From: Chara braunii
Lineage: Eukaryota > Streptophyta > Charophyceae > Charales > Characeae
Reading direction: 5' to 3'
DNA length: 32,341 nucleotides
NCBI GenBank assembly: GCA_003427395.1
Contig: BFEA01000292.1
Coordinates: 1,053,201 to 1,085,541, forward strand
The first letter of the stretch is position 1. Each line of letters starts with the position of its first letter. The notes beneath the pieces were generated by a model. The model saw only the letters and a program-made list of their open reading frames with translations. It did not search any database and was not told the origin of the DNA. The position numbers were made by a program, and so were the translations under genes. This document shows positions 10,380 to 19,257 of this stretch, piece after piece.

Positions 10380-10384
10380 CATCA

Positions 10385-10530
10385 CGTCTAGAGCTTAGTA
10401 CAAAAAAAAACAAGAAAAACAGGGGCGTAGTGCTTTGCTCCCCTGTTTTCAGCCGAGCTCCAACTCAGGCGTGTACTTCAGCAGCTCGACATGTACCAAC
10501 TAAACTAGGCCTATTGATACCCTTGCCGAC
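10385..10530 (-). mobile_element. possible tRNA-derived SINE head
   Basis: Read on the minus strand, GCCTAGTTTAGTTGGTACAT resembles a Pol III A box in a tRNA D arm. About 35 bases on, GAGTTGGAGCTCG is a weak B-box-like match. The 3' side ends in a T-rich tail near 10400 (minus strand). The B box is poor, so the call is tentative. Confidence 0.35.
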
Positions 10531-10632
10531 CCAGAACCAGCACCTGGGCTGTGTCCCAACCTGGGACAAAATGGTATATATGTAAAGAACAAATAGAAAA
10601 ATAATAAAATAGACAATAAAATAAAACAGCCA

Positions 10633-10990
10633 AACGGGGAGCGGTTTTATGTGACCAGCGGTACACAGCCTCTGCGCTGGTGCCTGCTGGTCCTCACCCT
10701 GCCAGTTACAGTTCACTGTCTCATGGTTCGATGCAGGTAGGCTCACATTCATACCTCTCATTGCTCGCCGCAGGCTGAGCTTAGCGGGTTGTGCATCCTC
10801 TGGCCACAACTGCCCAGGCCTGTTCCACCATGTCGCGGATCCTAAAGGTAAAAGCAGATGTTCACATGGGAACTGCCAAAGGCCGACGCGGGGAGTGGTC
10901 CTATGTGACCGGCCGCTGCGGCCTGCGGCCCCCCTCCGCCCTGGCATAGTTCACCGTCTTTCTGGTCCCCGCGCCACGCTCGTACTGCGA
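10633..10990. repeat. diverged direct duplication, about 243 bp apart
   Basis: Segments 10633-10745 and 10876-10990 share CGGGGAGYGGTYYTATGTGAC, CTGCGSYYTG, CCCTGSCA and AGTTCACYGTCT in the same order. Open frames on the minus strand here are not recognised. Confidence 0.6.
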
Positions 10991-11214
10991 CCCCGAACCT
11001 GCAAAATATGCGGATTTTGAGGTCGGCTAAATTGAGGTCTTTCACATGGTTTGGATCATACGCTGCACCTTTTCCAGTGGGACGCTGCCCTGGCCGTCTG
11101 CAGCAAAACAAAACAACCTGGTCCTTTGCTGCCCACACAACACCTCCCTCACAAGGTTCTAAAATATATTTATATATTTATTTATTTTATTGATGTCCCG
11201 AAGGTCCATAGAAA

Positions 11215-11310
11215 AAACCACAATGAGGCTGCATAAAACCAGCTCCACGGTGGGATCGGTATTTCAACAGTTCAATGGAGTACCCACCGAGCTGGGCTCT
11301 TGAGCTCCAG
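11215..11310 (-). mobile_element. possible second tRNA-like SINE head
   Basis: The minus strand reads CCCAGCTCGGTGGGTAC (A-box-like D arm) and, about 30 bases on, ATACCGATCCCACC (B-box-like). The spacing fits tRNA geometry but both boxes deviate. No flanking duplication was identified. Confidence 0.35.
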
Positions 11311-11319
11311 CCGGCCCCA

Positions 11320-12308
11320 TAGACCAGTGTCGGCCCCCGTCCTGAATGGGAAACATAAAAAAAAATATTGGTAAAATTCTAGAAATAGAAGTTAAAAACA
11401 CGGATAGGGGAGGAGAACCGTTAGTACTTAGTCTTCAGTCCTACCACCCGGGCCCGCGGCCGGGTCCCCTCAGCAAAACTAAGGGGGATAGTCCCGTGGG
11501 ACTCTCAACCCCTCAGTTAACTCCCAAGTTCGCTCCTCCGCTGCCCCAATGCTGGTTGTTGGACTCGATCCTGGGATCCGCCTGGTGAAAACTCAGTGAT
11601 GTAACCTATAGGGCTAAGCCCAAGCCTGAACTGGGTGCGGGCTACCCTGTATATGAATTGCATGGTCAACCAGCCTGGGCCTGCAGGTGGTGCCCCAGGC
11701 CGTTTCTTGGCCTGTCCTTCAACCCCGTGACCCTGCACACGTGCCGTGCTGGCCTATCCCCTCCACCCTGGCCTTTTGGGGTCGTGCTCTGCTATCTCGA
11801 AGGTAGGTGCCGCCCAGCTCACAGCGTACGTTGCCTCTACGTGNCGTGATTGCGGCATGTGGCCTTCATAGCCTGCCGCAGCCAACTTTCTATCGCCGCC
11901 TTGCCGGAAAAACCACGACACTTGTCTCCACTAGACTCCGTTCGCATTGCCTTCCCTCTCACTCCTCCGATGGCTCCGACCTCTGGCTAGTATTCAGCTG
12001 AGCTCTAGTGTTCACACCCTCCTTATTGTGTAGTCTCAAAGGTGCCGTTTTTCAGCGAGTCAACGAAACCTCACCACCGTAAACCTACTGACCAGCTCCA
12101 TGCCGACCGTGACTTCGTTGGTGACCGCAGGACTGTGGTCCACGCGGCTTGGTCAAAAACTTCCCACGGCTGCCGATGGCTAGCTACTTACGCACGCCCA
12201 CAAAGTGCATTTTCACACACTCTCTAATCAAGCTATGCCTGCGTCTGCCGCGCCCGACCTCCAAGAGTCAGTTGCGGCTGCCCGACCTATATGCCATCTT
12301 CTCAAGTA
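11320..12308. other. no recognised gene
   Basis: GC-rich, with many short open frames on both strands and no domain I recognise. One n at 11824. The gag frame from the right ends at 12309 and nothing resembling protease or polymerase continues into this stretch. Confidence 0.5.
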
Positions 12309-13004
12309 TCATCTTGATCGTACCTTCTGCGAGGTGCACGAAGCACGCACAATTACCCTTGTAAGGGTAATGGTGCCGACAACGGGGTCCTTGGCTTTGG
12401 CACTTGGTTTTCGGGCGAGGGTAAATCGCTTTCGGTTTGCTTTGCAATGCTGTAGCATTTGTTCATTGGCTTGCTCAGAGATCGAGAGTAGGTGACCGAT
12501 CGGTAGAGGAATCCGATGGTCCAAAGCTCGGATAATGTTTAATACATCGATTTCCTCCGTGACGAAGGTGGGTCCTCCCGACTCCATTTCTCCTAAGGAC
12601 GGTCGCCACTCTGCCAATTCTTTCGGTTCTGGTGCTGGTCTGATTGTTCCGATTATTCCAAATCCAGGATATCCCAGCGACACATACTGATCTAGCGGAA
12701 TTAGCTCGGCGGCCTCTTCCGCGGTGGCCAAGGCACTTCCCCCACCCTCTTCTTCTTCCATCAAGGCTCCGACCCATCCAGGTCCATTGGCGATGGGGGC
12801 CGCAGCCATAGGTGCGACTCCGATCCGCTGTTGCGGGGGTCGGTGGGGGCAATCACGGGCTAGATGTCCGGGCTGATGACAGCTATAACAAACATTCAGA
12901 TTGTTCACAGCTCCCCTGAGGGCAGGGGCGGGGGCTAATCCTTGTTGCATCGGAGGGGCACGCACCGCAACAGGTCGCATGTTCCTCATCATGGCTTCCA
13001 GCAA
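12309..13004 (-). CDS. gag: Ty3-type gag, C-terminal (nucleocapsid) part
   Basis: This 231-codon frame carries a retroviral-type zinc knuckle, CYSCHQPGHLARDC, with C39, C42, H47 and C52 (CX2CX4HX4C), which in Gag packages element RNA. Before it lies a Met/Pro-rich linker; after it an acidic Glu-rich segment and a basic tail. It overlaps the end of the upstream gag frame by 16 bases in the -1 frame, so the two were very likely one protein. The start shown is only the frame limit, not a real initiator. The tail shows no DTG/DSG protease motif. Truncation or a gag-only element are both possible. Confidence 0.8.
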   Translation of the reverse strand: MLEAMMRNMRPVAVRAPPMQQGLAPAPALRGAVNNLNVCYSCHQPGHLARDCPHRPPQQRIGVAPMAAAPIANGPGWVGALMEEEEGGGSALATAEEAAELIPLDQYVSLGYPGFGIIGTIRPAPEPKELAEWRPSLGEMESGGPTFVTEEIDVLNIIRALDHRIPLPIGHLLSISEQANEQMLQHCKANRKRFTLARKPSAKAKDPVVGTITLTRVIVRASCTSQKVRSR

Positions 13005-13981
13005 GCATTGTGCTCTTGCTGTTCCTTTTTGCTTTCTTCGATCAAACTAATCAAAGTTTTGGTTAGTTCGAAAATGACCGCTGATTCGTTCGATCGTACG
13101 AGAGCCTCCACCGGCGGCGGGGGTAATGCCCTGACGGGCGGGGGCATCATAGGAGCAGAGATGCTTGGAGTCTCACTTAGGATTACTCGTTTGGGGCCTA
13201 TCTGTTCCATGTAGGTGACAAGTCCTGATACAAATCCCATGTTTTCAAATTTGTTCTGTAAAGCAGTTAGTTCTGCTCTTGCCCGTACGAGCTCGGTCAA
13301 ATCCCCGTCTCTAGGGTAGTCTTCTCCTTCCAGGAAGTTCGCTGCGAACTTCCGTTCCATTTCTTCCGTGGCAGCCATAATTTGTTGTAGCGTATGAGTG
13401 ATGGGAGAAAATTGCGTTCGCAACTTAGTCCTTATTGTTCGACTGCAGAGTCCGTCAATGAACAAATCTCTTCCTACTTGCTCACCTCGCTCAGTTTTTA
13501 TGAACATCCTGTAGAACCGGTTTCGATATTCCGCAACGGATTCGAGCAGTTTTTGCACTCGGTCCTTGATCATGTATAATGCCTTCTCAGGGTGAACATA
13601 ATCAAATCGGTTCATGAAATCTCGTTCGAGGGTCGGGAGATCCACCCATACATAGGTACTATACCAATCATGAGCATCTCCTCCCATTCGAGCCGGAATG
13701 TTGATCTGTGCTTCGTGATCATCGTACTGCTGTGCTCTAAGCGTGGCCAGCCATGCTCCTGCGAGATGGTGCGCCGGATCAAATAGATAGTTATCTGGTG
13801 GTGACATGGGAGTTCGTGCACGTGGGGCAGGTTGATTAGGTAGATTAGCATTTTGTTGTTGAACCGGATTTTGCACGTTGGCAGCCATATTGGCTGCTCG
13901 TCGGTTAGCCGTTCTGCTTCTGGTGACGATAGGGTTGCGTCTAGGCGCGTTCCGAGGGCGAGGTCGCCCACGGTTAGCCAC
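12989..13981 (-). CDS. gag: Ty3-type gag, capsid-like part
   Basis: A 330-codon frame with no internal stop. The N-terminus is Arg/Pro/Asn-rich and basic (MANRGRPRPRNAPRRNPIV). Residues about 80-240 fit the retrotransposon gag (capsid-like) domain: LAGAWLATLRAQ, ARMGGDAHDWYSTYVW, LERDFMNRFDYVHPEKA, YRNRFYRMF. The C-terminus has KEQQEHNAC before a TGA. The ATG at 13981 lies 49 bases inside the primer binding site, the expected position for a gag start. The intact frame makes this the youngest coding sequence in the window. The only break is the -1 shift into the knuckle frame near 12995. Confidence 0.85.
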   Translation of the reverse strand: MANRGRPRPRNAPRRNPIVTRSRTANRRAANMAANVQNPVQQQNANLPNQPAPRARTPMSPPDNYLFDPAHHLAGAWLATLRAQQYDDHEAQINIPARMGGDAHDWYSTYVWVDLPTLERDFMNRFDYVHPEKALYMIKDRVQKLLESVAEYRNRFYRMFIKTERGEQVGRDLFIDGLCSRTIRTKLRTQFSPITHTLQQIMAATEEMERKFAANFLEGEDYPRDGDLTELVRARAELTALQNKFENMGFVSGLVTYMEQIGPKRVILSETPSISAPMMPPPVRALPPPPVEALVRSNESAVIFELTKTLISLIEESKKEQQEHNACWKP

Positions 13982-14029
13982 GTCGCCTAATTAACGCGCT
14001 ATTGATCCTAAGACCCTAGCCACGTGTCG

Positions 14030-14042
14030 GGCTCCGATACCA
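14030..14042 (-). promoter_or_regulatory. primer binding site complementary to initiator tRNA-Met
   Basis: The minus strand reads TGGTATCGGAGCC, matching the plant initiator tRNA-Met complement TGGTATCAGAGCC at 12 of 13 bases. It primes minus-strand DNA synthesis in LTR retrotransposons and lies 49 bases upstream of the gag ATG. The sequence just outside it does not show a clean terminal CA for the LTR. Confidence 0.8.
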
Positions 14043-16497
14043 ACCTCACGCCCAACGCGACTTCCTGATCGGAGTGGGATGTGGGCTTGGAAGTGCGAAA
14101 AGGGGTGTGCCAAGGATTTTTTGGGAAAGTGGGGGAGTCTTAAGGGTATGAATGCAATTAGGCGTGCGTGCACAACGGACTCACGGTCCGATGCGGCCGG
14201 GACACTGTGGGCGACGGGTTGCGAGAAAATTCCTCCGTGGTGGAGGTGGTCCTGAAAAGTTAGGCCGTCGGGGGCCGCCACGCGGCGTAGGCCGCCGCGT
14301 ACCTAGGTTGGGCCTCCGAAATTCCAGAGTATTCTGCGCGTCGTTGCGTCGGCAGTTCACGCAAAACGTATTAGGCCAATAGGGGGCTATGGCCAGCCAC
14401 GAAACGACACTGAGTTGATGATACGGGAGAAGGAGGCGGAAAGGATGGAAACTGGTGGTGACCTCAACGAATCCTGGATGGGTGAAGTAGTAGGTGTGGT
14501 CGGGGGAAGGGAAATCGGAGCACCGAGGGTCGCTAGTGGTAGCACAGTGGAATTCCCGCGGACATAACCGATTCTCCGTGTGACAGGGGTATCGTGTCCT
14601 TATGAGCTCGTTTATTATAGGGGTGAAATAGTCCGGGTCGTAGGACAAGTCCGAGTTCCAAGATCGCGTCATGGTATCATCGTAGGTGGGATAGCGCGGG
14701 TCGGGTTTTCGTCACCGTGTACGAGCATGTGTAGGACAGGCCGACTCAGTGGCGGCTCAACGTGCTCGTATGGGATGATGGTTCCGTCGTGATTCCTTTC
14801 CGGGGGAGCGAGTCGTCGCACAGGAATGCGTGTAAGGGCGCGACTCGGATCGCGTTTACACGTGTTCTCGCGCGGCGTTCGTGGTTTAATTGCTTCGGAT
14901 TATGCAAGATGCAACCATATCACAACCCTCATCGTGAGATAAACAAAAACNAGGACAAAATCGCTATCGGGGTCATATTCCTATCCCATCTACCACTACA
15001 TCAGGTGTGGGCAAAGATTCGATACAAACAAAAGGCAAGGACAGGGATTCTCAACAAAAAGATATATAGACAGGCATGACGTCCTCACATCCACGCATTC
15101 ATACATCCCTATATTCGATAATCATACGCATAACGCCATAGCAAAGACAAGAGTGAGCAAAAAGCCAAGCCCAAATCCCAGAAAGCCGAAACAAAATAAG
15201 AACGGGCAAACCGCCCGGAGCAATCAAAATGTATGTACACAGATGAAGAGGGGGGGGGGGGGNNNNNNNNNNNNNNNNNNNNNNNNNNNNNNNNNNNNNN
15301 NNNNNNNNNNNNNNNNNNNNNNNNNNNNNNNNNNNNNNNNNNNNNNNNNNNNNNNNNNNNNNNNNNNNNNNNNNNNNNNNNNNNNNNGGGGGGGGGCAAA
15401 GAAACAGCAAATCCACGTCCATCGACCTCAACTCTCTCTTCCTCTCTCTCGTTCTCCGATGCGGACAGTCCGTTGTCACGCAGCAACCCACGAAGTTGTC
15501 ACCCCGCTTAGTCCTCCCGCACCCGTCGGATTCACCCGTGCCCACAGTCCGTTGTGGCCCACGTCAATCCCGCGCGTTCGGCACCAGCCCGTCGCGTCGC
15601 CCAACTCCTACTCTACTCACCTCTTACTTCGCTCGTGTGCAGACCCTTCCTGATCGCGCAACCCCGAGCTTCTAACAACGGGTTAAGAGAGCTGACTAAT
15701 CGCGCATCCAAAATTTATAGCGTGCATGCATGTGCGAAGAACACGGATTTACTAGGACTTAGAGTGAAGATTAGAGAGGGAGCGCCTGCGTTCTGCATGA
15801 TCGGCCGCGGCGTGGGGAACGTAACCCTTCTCCACGCATCGATCCGAGCATGCAAGCCGCGGCTTACAAAACTTCAGCAAAAGAAAGAGAGGGAGGGTGG
15901 GAGAGACGAAGTGCAAGAAGAGAGATACAGTCACAATGGCGTCCGCCCAAAATTACAGTTACACACGCGATTAAGGGCGCCTGCTAATCAGAGTTCCGTT
16001 GCAGCCGCATGAAGAAGCGCATAAACAAAAGGCGTCGCGCGGCAGGGAAACTCCTAATTACTAAATTCCTAAATTCCTATCTAATGCGAGAAAGCAAAAA
16101 GAAGCACGAATTCAGAAGGAAAGTCTGAGATTCCGAGAGCCATTGGGGGCTCGACAAAATTCCAAAAAGATTCAAGAGGAATTTCAAAAAAGAAAGAAGC
16201 AATTTCCCGCGCGATGTCCGCGCCCAAAAGATCGAAAACTGAACCAAAAGAAACGACGTCGATATTAATCGCGCGTGCGCGTGGTGTCGCGCCAAACAAC
16301 CATCCGACCAATCAATCCACCGGCCATCCCAGGACACACCCAGCCCCGAAGAAGCGACGAAAAAGACGAAGAAGCAAGGGTATTGATGCAATTTTCCACC
16401 GATCCCGATTTCCCGTAATTGGCCCAATCTTCCTAGCTTAGGACCCCTCGTTGCAACCGCGCAGAAACTCGCGCGTTACAGAAAGTGGTTCGTCACA
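14043..16497 (-). repeat. candidate 5' LTR (long, contains gap)
   Basis: By position this stretch, directly upstream of the primer binding site, should be the LTR. A plausible outer end is TGTGACGAACCACTTTCTGT at 16497 on the minus strand, a typical TGTNAC LTR start. That gives about 2.45 kb, including an N gap. The inner end reads GTGAGGT rather than CA, and no second LTR is available for comparison, so both ends are provisional. Open frames here (for example 15153-15653) are artefacts of the gap or unrecognised. Confidence 0.4.
15250..15396. other. assembly gap inside a G homopolymer
   Basis: Thirteen G precede 125 n (15263-15387) and nine G follow. The real sequence is probably a long G/C homopolymer or G-rich microsatellite that sequencing could not cross. 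Translations through it are meaningless. Confidence 0.95.
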
Positions 16498-16920
16498 CCA
16501 GTACCCTACCAATGGGCAGGTAACTTGGACCCAACAGCAGTGATAGGCACCAGGGCTGATAGGTTGCCCAGCCCTGGTGGAAGCGGAATCGAACGAGCCT
16601 TATCGAACGGGAACTTCGGACGCCAGGCCGAGACAATCTACTACAGGCCCCAAGAGACTCTGGGCCTTAGGTTTCAGACAGGGTAGCACCCATTGAAGCA
16701 GTCTTACCGTCCTTCCCCTAGCTTACCCAAGGCCCAGGCGGAACTCGGACTGGCCTGAGCGACTTATACCCCTACCCTTACCTCAGGGTCTAAGCCTTAC
16801 ATATAGCCACTAGACAGTTTTACCCGAATATTAGTAGGAACTCTGGTGACCCATACCTGTCCCTACCACATATACTAAACCCCACCGAGTGACTAGATCC
16901 CCCCAGTCTGATAGTTGTGT
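16498..16920. other. non-coding; strong hairpin at 16548-16579
   Basis: A perfect 11-bp stem, CACCAGGGCTG with CAGCCCTGGTG, encloses a 10-base loop. No gene is recognised. The stretch lies just outside the presumed LTR start. Confidence 0.6.
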
Positions 16921-17130
16921 AGTTCGCAATGTATGCGTATACCCGAAGGCTGTGTATGCTTCGTGTATCTATGTATGAAGATATACAGACAAGACTATGT
17001 ATGGAACTTGTGTATGTAGCCCGAAGGCCATGTATAATTCACAAGCTATGTATAGGCCCAAAGACTGTGTGTGCTCTGTGAATCAATGTATTGAGATGTA
17101 TAGGCAGCATCATGTGTGTATATTGAAGAG
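16921..17130. repeat. TATGTATA-rich diverged tandem repeat
   Basis: Two or three units of roughly 110 bp share CCGAAGGCYRTGTAT, TATGTATTGAGATGTATA-like words and AGCTATGTATAGG. Repeats are imperfect and AT-rich. No coding signal. Confidence 0.55.
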
Positions 17131-17164
17131 AGAACGGGGTAAGTTGGACAAGGACTCCCCCAAG

Positions 17165-17230
17165 ATCCGAACCAAGCTCGAACCTGTGACCTTGAAACAT
17201 GTAATCGTATGACTCTACCATGTGAACGTG
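17165..17230 (-). mobile_element. tRNA-like SINE head 1
   Basis: Minus strand: TTCACATGGTAGAGTCATACG resembles the A-box half of a tRNA, and CACAGGTTCGAGCTTGG contains a near-perfect B box core GGTTCGAG about 30 bases later. It is most likely the 5' head of a tRNA-derived SINE. The acceptor stem does not pair, so it is not a working tRNA. Confidence 0.6.
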
Positions 17231-17433
17231 TGATATGCCAGACTGGGGAGATCAACAGAACACCAAAGACCAACACCCCCAAGCAGCCCATGTGAAACCC
17301 AGAACCAACATACAGCACCACGAACAGCCGTTGGGTGGTGCGCAGGCCGTGTCTGCAGTAGTACCATGCGTCAGCCCAAGGGAGTGTGTCCAGTCGTGCG
17401 TCAATCTGCCGCCCTGCCGGTGTCCATGCGCAA

Positions 17434-17528
17434 GGTTGCAATTGAGTTTTGAACCCAGAACCTCATTATGATACCACAATGCGCATTTCCAACCGGTGCT
17501 CTAACCACTGAGCCACATCAAGTGGACA
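17434..17528 (-). mobile_element. tRNA-like SINE head 2
   Basis: Minus strand: GTGGCTCAGTGGTTAGAGCA is a canonical A box with the D stem GCTC/GAGC intact. GTTCTGGGTTCAAAACTC gives the B box core GGTTCAAAAC. The interval between the boxes is slightly longer than in a class I tRNA. This is the clearest tRNA-derived head in the window. Confidence 0.75.
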
Positions 17529-17553
17529 GTTGGATGGCACCAAGAGTGCCACA

Positions 17554-17640
17554 GGAGGCCGTGGGGATTGAACCTTCAACCTCCTGAATGCCACTTGCGT
17601 GCCTAATCAATTGAGCTAGGATGCTGGATTGAACCCAGAT
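17554..17640 (-). mobile_element. tRNA-like SINE head 3 with an extra B box
   Basis: Minus strand: CCTAGCTCAATTGATTAGGC is an A box, and GGAGGTTGAAGGTTCAATCC ends in a B box core GGTTCAATCC, with normal tRNA spacing. Immediately upstream (17626-17637) another GGGTTCAATCC occurs without its own A box, as if the 3' half of a fourth tRNA-like unit were fused on. It sits about 25 bp from head 2 in the same orientation. Confidence 0.7.
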
Positions 17641-17709
17641 TCTTCTACCACAGGAGACAAAAAAAAATAAAAAAATTGTTACAACTGAAAAACGAATAGC
17701 AAGCTACTG

Positions 17710-17873
17710 GGGCCAAGTCCCACTAGCAGCTTTGAGCTACCTCAACGCCTGAATCTGGATGCTTTTGCGGAGATGTGCAGAAATGGTGTTGAGTTTCCTG
17801 AACTGCACCTCTCCACAAACACGTCCAGATTCAGGCGTTGAGGTAGCTCAACGCTACTAGTGGGACTTGGCCC
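17710..17873. mobile_element. MITE copy 1, near-complete hairpin, 3-bp CTG duplication
   Basis: The ends are perfect inverted repeats starting GGGCCAAGTCCCACTAG. The first 50 bases pair with the last 50 with two mismatches, and pairing continues more loosely (GCGGAGATGTGCAG with CTGCACCTCTCCAC) to a loop of about 22 bases. CTG flanks both sides (17707-17709, 17874-17876), a 3-bp target duplication. Length 164 bp, no coding capacity. A 3-bp duplication fits PIF/Harbinger- or CACTA-type transposases, but neither family is proven. Confidence 0.85.
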
Positions 17874-17876
17874 CTG

Positions 17877-18655
17877 AGGGTTGTACCACCCTCACGCAGC
17901 CAAGGAAAAAGGCCATTTCAAGCTCTAAACTACTAGCAATGTATCTACCAATGTTCTACCATAAGATTCATGCTCTTTTTTCACATTTGGTCGGTAGTGG
18001 AGCAAGGCCCTCAATCTCCACAGCTCTCGTGGCAAAGGTAAGTATGCTTTTTCCTCCTTTTTTCCCCGGAAGTCAATACATACGTTTTTTCTTTTCTTTT
18101 CTTTTCTTTAGTAAGCCCTGCCAACGAGGCAGGGCATTCCGTTCTAGATTTTGTTACTTGGGGCCTCGCTGCATTACGCTCGAAATCTGCAAAACGAGAG
18201 TGCATCTTCCGCTAGAATATGGAAAGATACACTGCCATGATTTTTGTCTTTTGTGCATGTCGAGAGTAGTGCAGCGTGCAGCGACACCCTTGGGCGTAGT
18301 AAACAGAAGATTGCTTCAATATTGTATTTCTGGGAAGATGCAACAGAAGAGAAATAAAACGAAAGCCGAAACGACCCAGAAACAATGGACGGCGCCCTAT
18401 ACTAAATGGCAACGACCTTGACAAGCTAACCTTCCCTACGACCGGTCTTAGGGACGACTGCGACCAGACCCAATTTTCTGCTATGGGAGACCCCAAACGA
18501 ACCCGTCCTAACGAAGTTGTACTGCACGACCTTACCAAACATAGAAAGAAATGAAACGACGAAAATGAAACCCACACAAGCACAGCCTCCTGGCTGCGAA
18601 TTACAAAAAAAAAAAGAAAGAAAAGAATGAAGGGACGGAACGAGAAACCAGAGGC
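17877..18655. other. no recognised gene between two related MITEs
   Basis: A 184-codon plus frame starts inside MITE copy 1 and runs to 18421; its sequence matches nothing I know. Splice-like signals lie in it (AAAGGTAAGTATG near 18036 and a T-rich tract ending CTTTAG near 18110), but joining them gives an immediate stop in the open frame. Confidence 0.4.
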
Positions 18656-18658
18656 CAG

Positions 18659-18782
18659 GGGCAAGGTCCCACTAGCAGCATTGAGTTTCCTCAATGCCTG
18701 AGTCTGAATTTTTTTGTGGAGATGTGCACACGTCCCGATTCATGGGTTGAGTTTTGTCAAGGATGCTAGTGGGACTTGGGCC
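18659..18782. mobile_element. MITE copy 2, same family, 3-bp CAG duplication
   Basis: It begins GGGCAAGGTCCCACTAGCAG and ends CTAGTGGGACTTGGGCC, and shares AATGCCTGAGTCTGAAT and TGTGGAGATGTGCA with copy 1. The interior is more diverged and shorter (124 bp). CAG flanks it on both sides (18656-18658, 18783-18785). Confidence 0.8.
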
Positions 18783-18837
18783 CAGGGAACTCGCCCCTTT
18801 CCTCCACCCCGCATAGAAAGAAAGGAGTAGCACCAGT

Positions 18838-19244
18838 TGTCATGTGACACTACTTGGACCAAAATGACAAAAACTGGCAGAGCACACCCAGTGCAGCGGG
18901 CCTCCATCTGCCCTGGTCTACAGCCAGGGCCTATTTGGCTATTTGCCAGTTCGGCCTATGGGACCAGGCCGTGGCCTGACCCCACAGGCCGTATGCTGTT
19001 TCCAGTCCTGCCCGGTACCACTGTCGGTACCAGGCAAGTCCAGTCCAGTCACTCAGTCCGCTGGGGATATACCCCAGCTGTTGTATGTTTTTCACCATTC
19101 ATCATTTTTGCACTTGTTGGAGTACAAGCGGTGTTCAGTCTGCGTCGGAGCTGTGCTATCCCTTCCAGCTCCATCTCCACTTCCTCCTTCCTCTACCCCT
19201 TCGTCTCCATCCCGTCGGACCGCCATCCCGGCGGGTCCGGCACA
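18838..19244 (+). mobile_element. LTR of a plus-strand LTR retrotransposon
   Basis: TGTCATGTGAC at 18838 and GGCACA ending at 19244 give TG...CA ends and an LTR of about 407 bp. One base later comes a strong tRNA-Met primer binding site. Four hairpins lie between 18910 and 19078 (see findings). Its partner LTR, gag and pol are not seen in the window, so the element is truncated, internally deleted or non-autonomous. Confidence 0.65.
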
Positions 19245-19245
19245 C

Positions 19246-19257
19246 TGGTATCAGAGC
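19246..19257 (+). promoter_or_regulatory. primer binding site, initiator tRNA-Met
   Basis: TGGTATCAGAGC matches the complement of the plant initiator tRNA-Met 3' end for all 12 bases. It sits one base after a terminal CA, the textbook arrangement at the junction of a 5' LTR and leader. Confidence 0.85.

Larger units (their letters stand above)
12309..16497 (-). mobile_element. 5' part of a Ty3/Gypsy-type LTR retrotransposon
   Basis: In minus-strand order: a candidate LTR starting TGTGACG at 16497, a tRNA-Met primer binding site at 14042-14030, and gag from 13981. The order LTR, primer site, gag is the standard LTR-element start. Protease, reverse transcriptase, RNase H and integrase are absent, so the element is truncated near 12309 or is a gag-only non-autonomous type. 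Superfamily rests on the gag fold and CCHC knuckle only, so Ty3 is likely rather than proven. The 3' LTR is not in the window. Confidence 0.65.

Noticed and set aside
15099-15653. Long open frames across the N gap
   Set aside because: Openness is due to n being translated as X; flanks show no coding signal.
17867-18421. A possible host gene with a 75-bp intron (GTAAGT near 18036, T-rich tract and TTTAG near 18110)
   Set aside because: Splicing would place TAA at once in the open frame, the frame starts inside a MITE, and the product is unrecognised.
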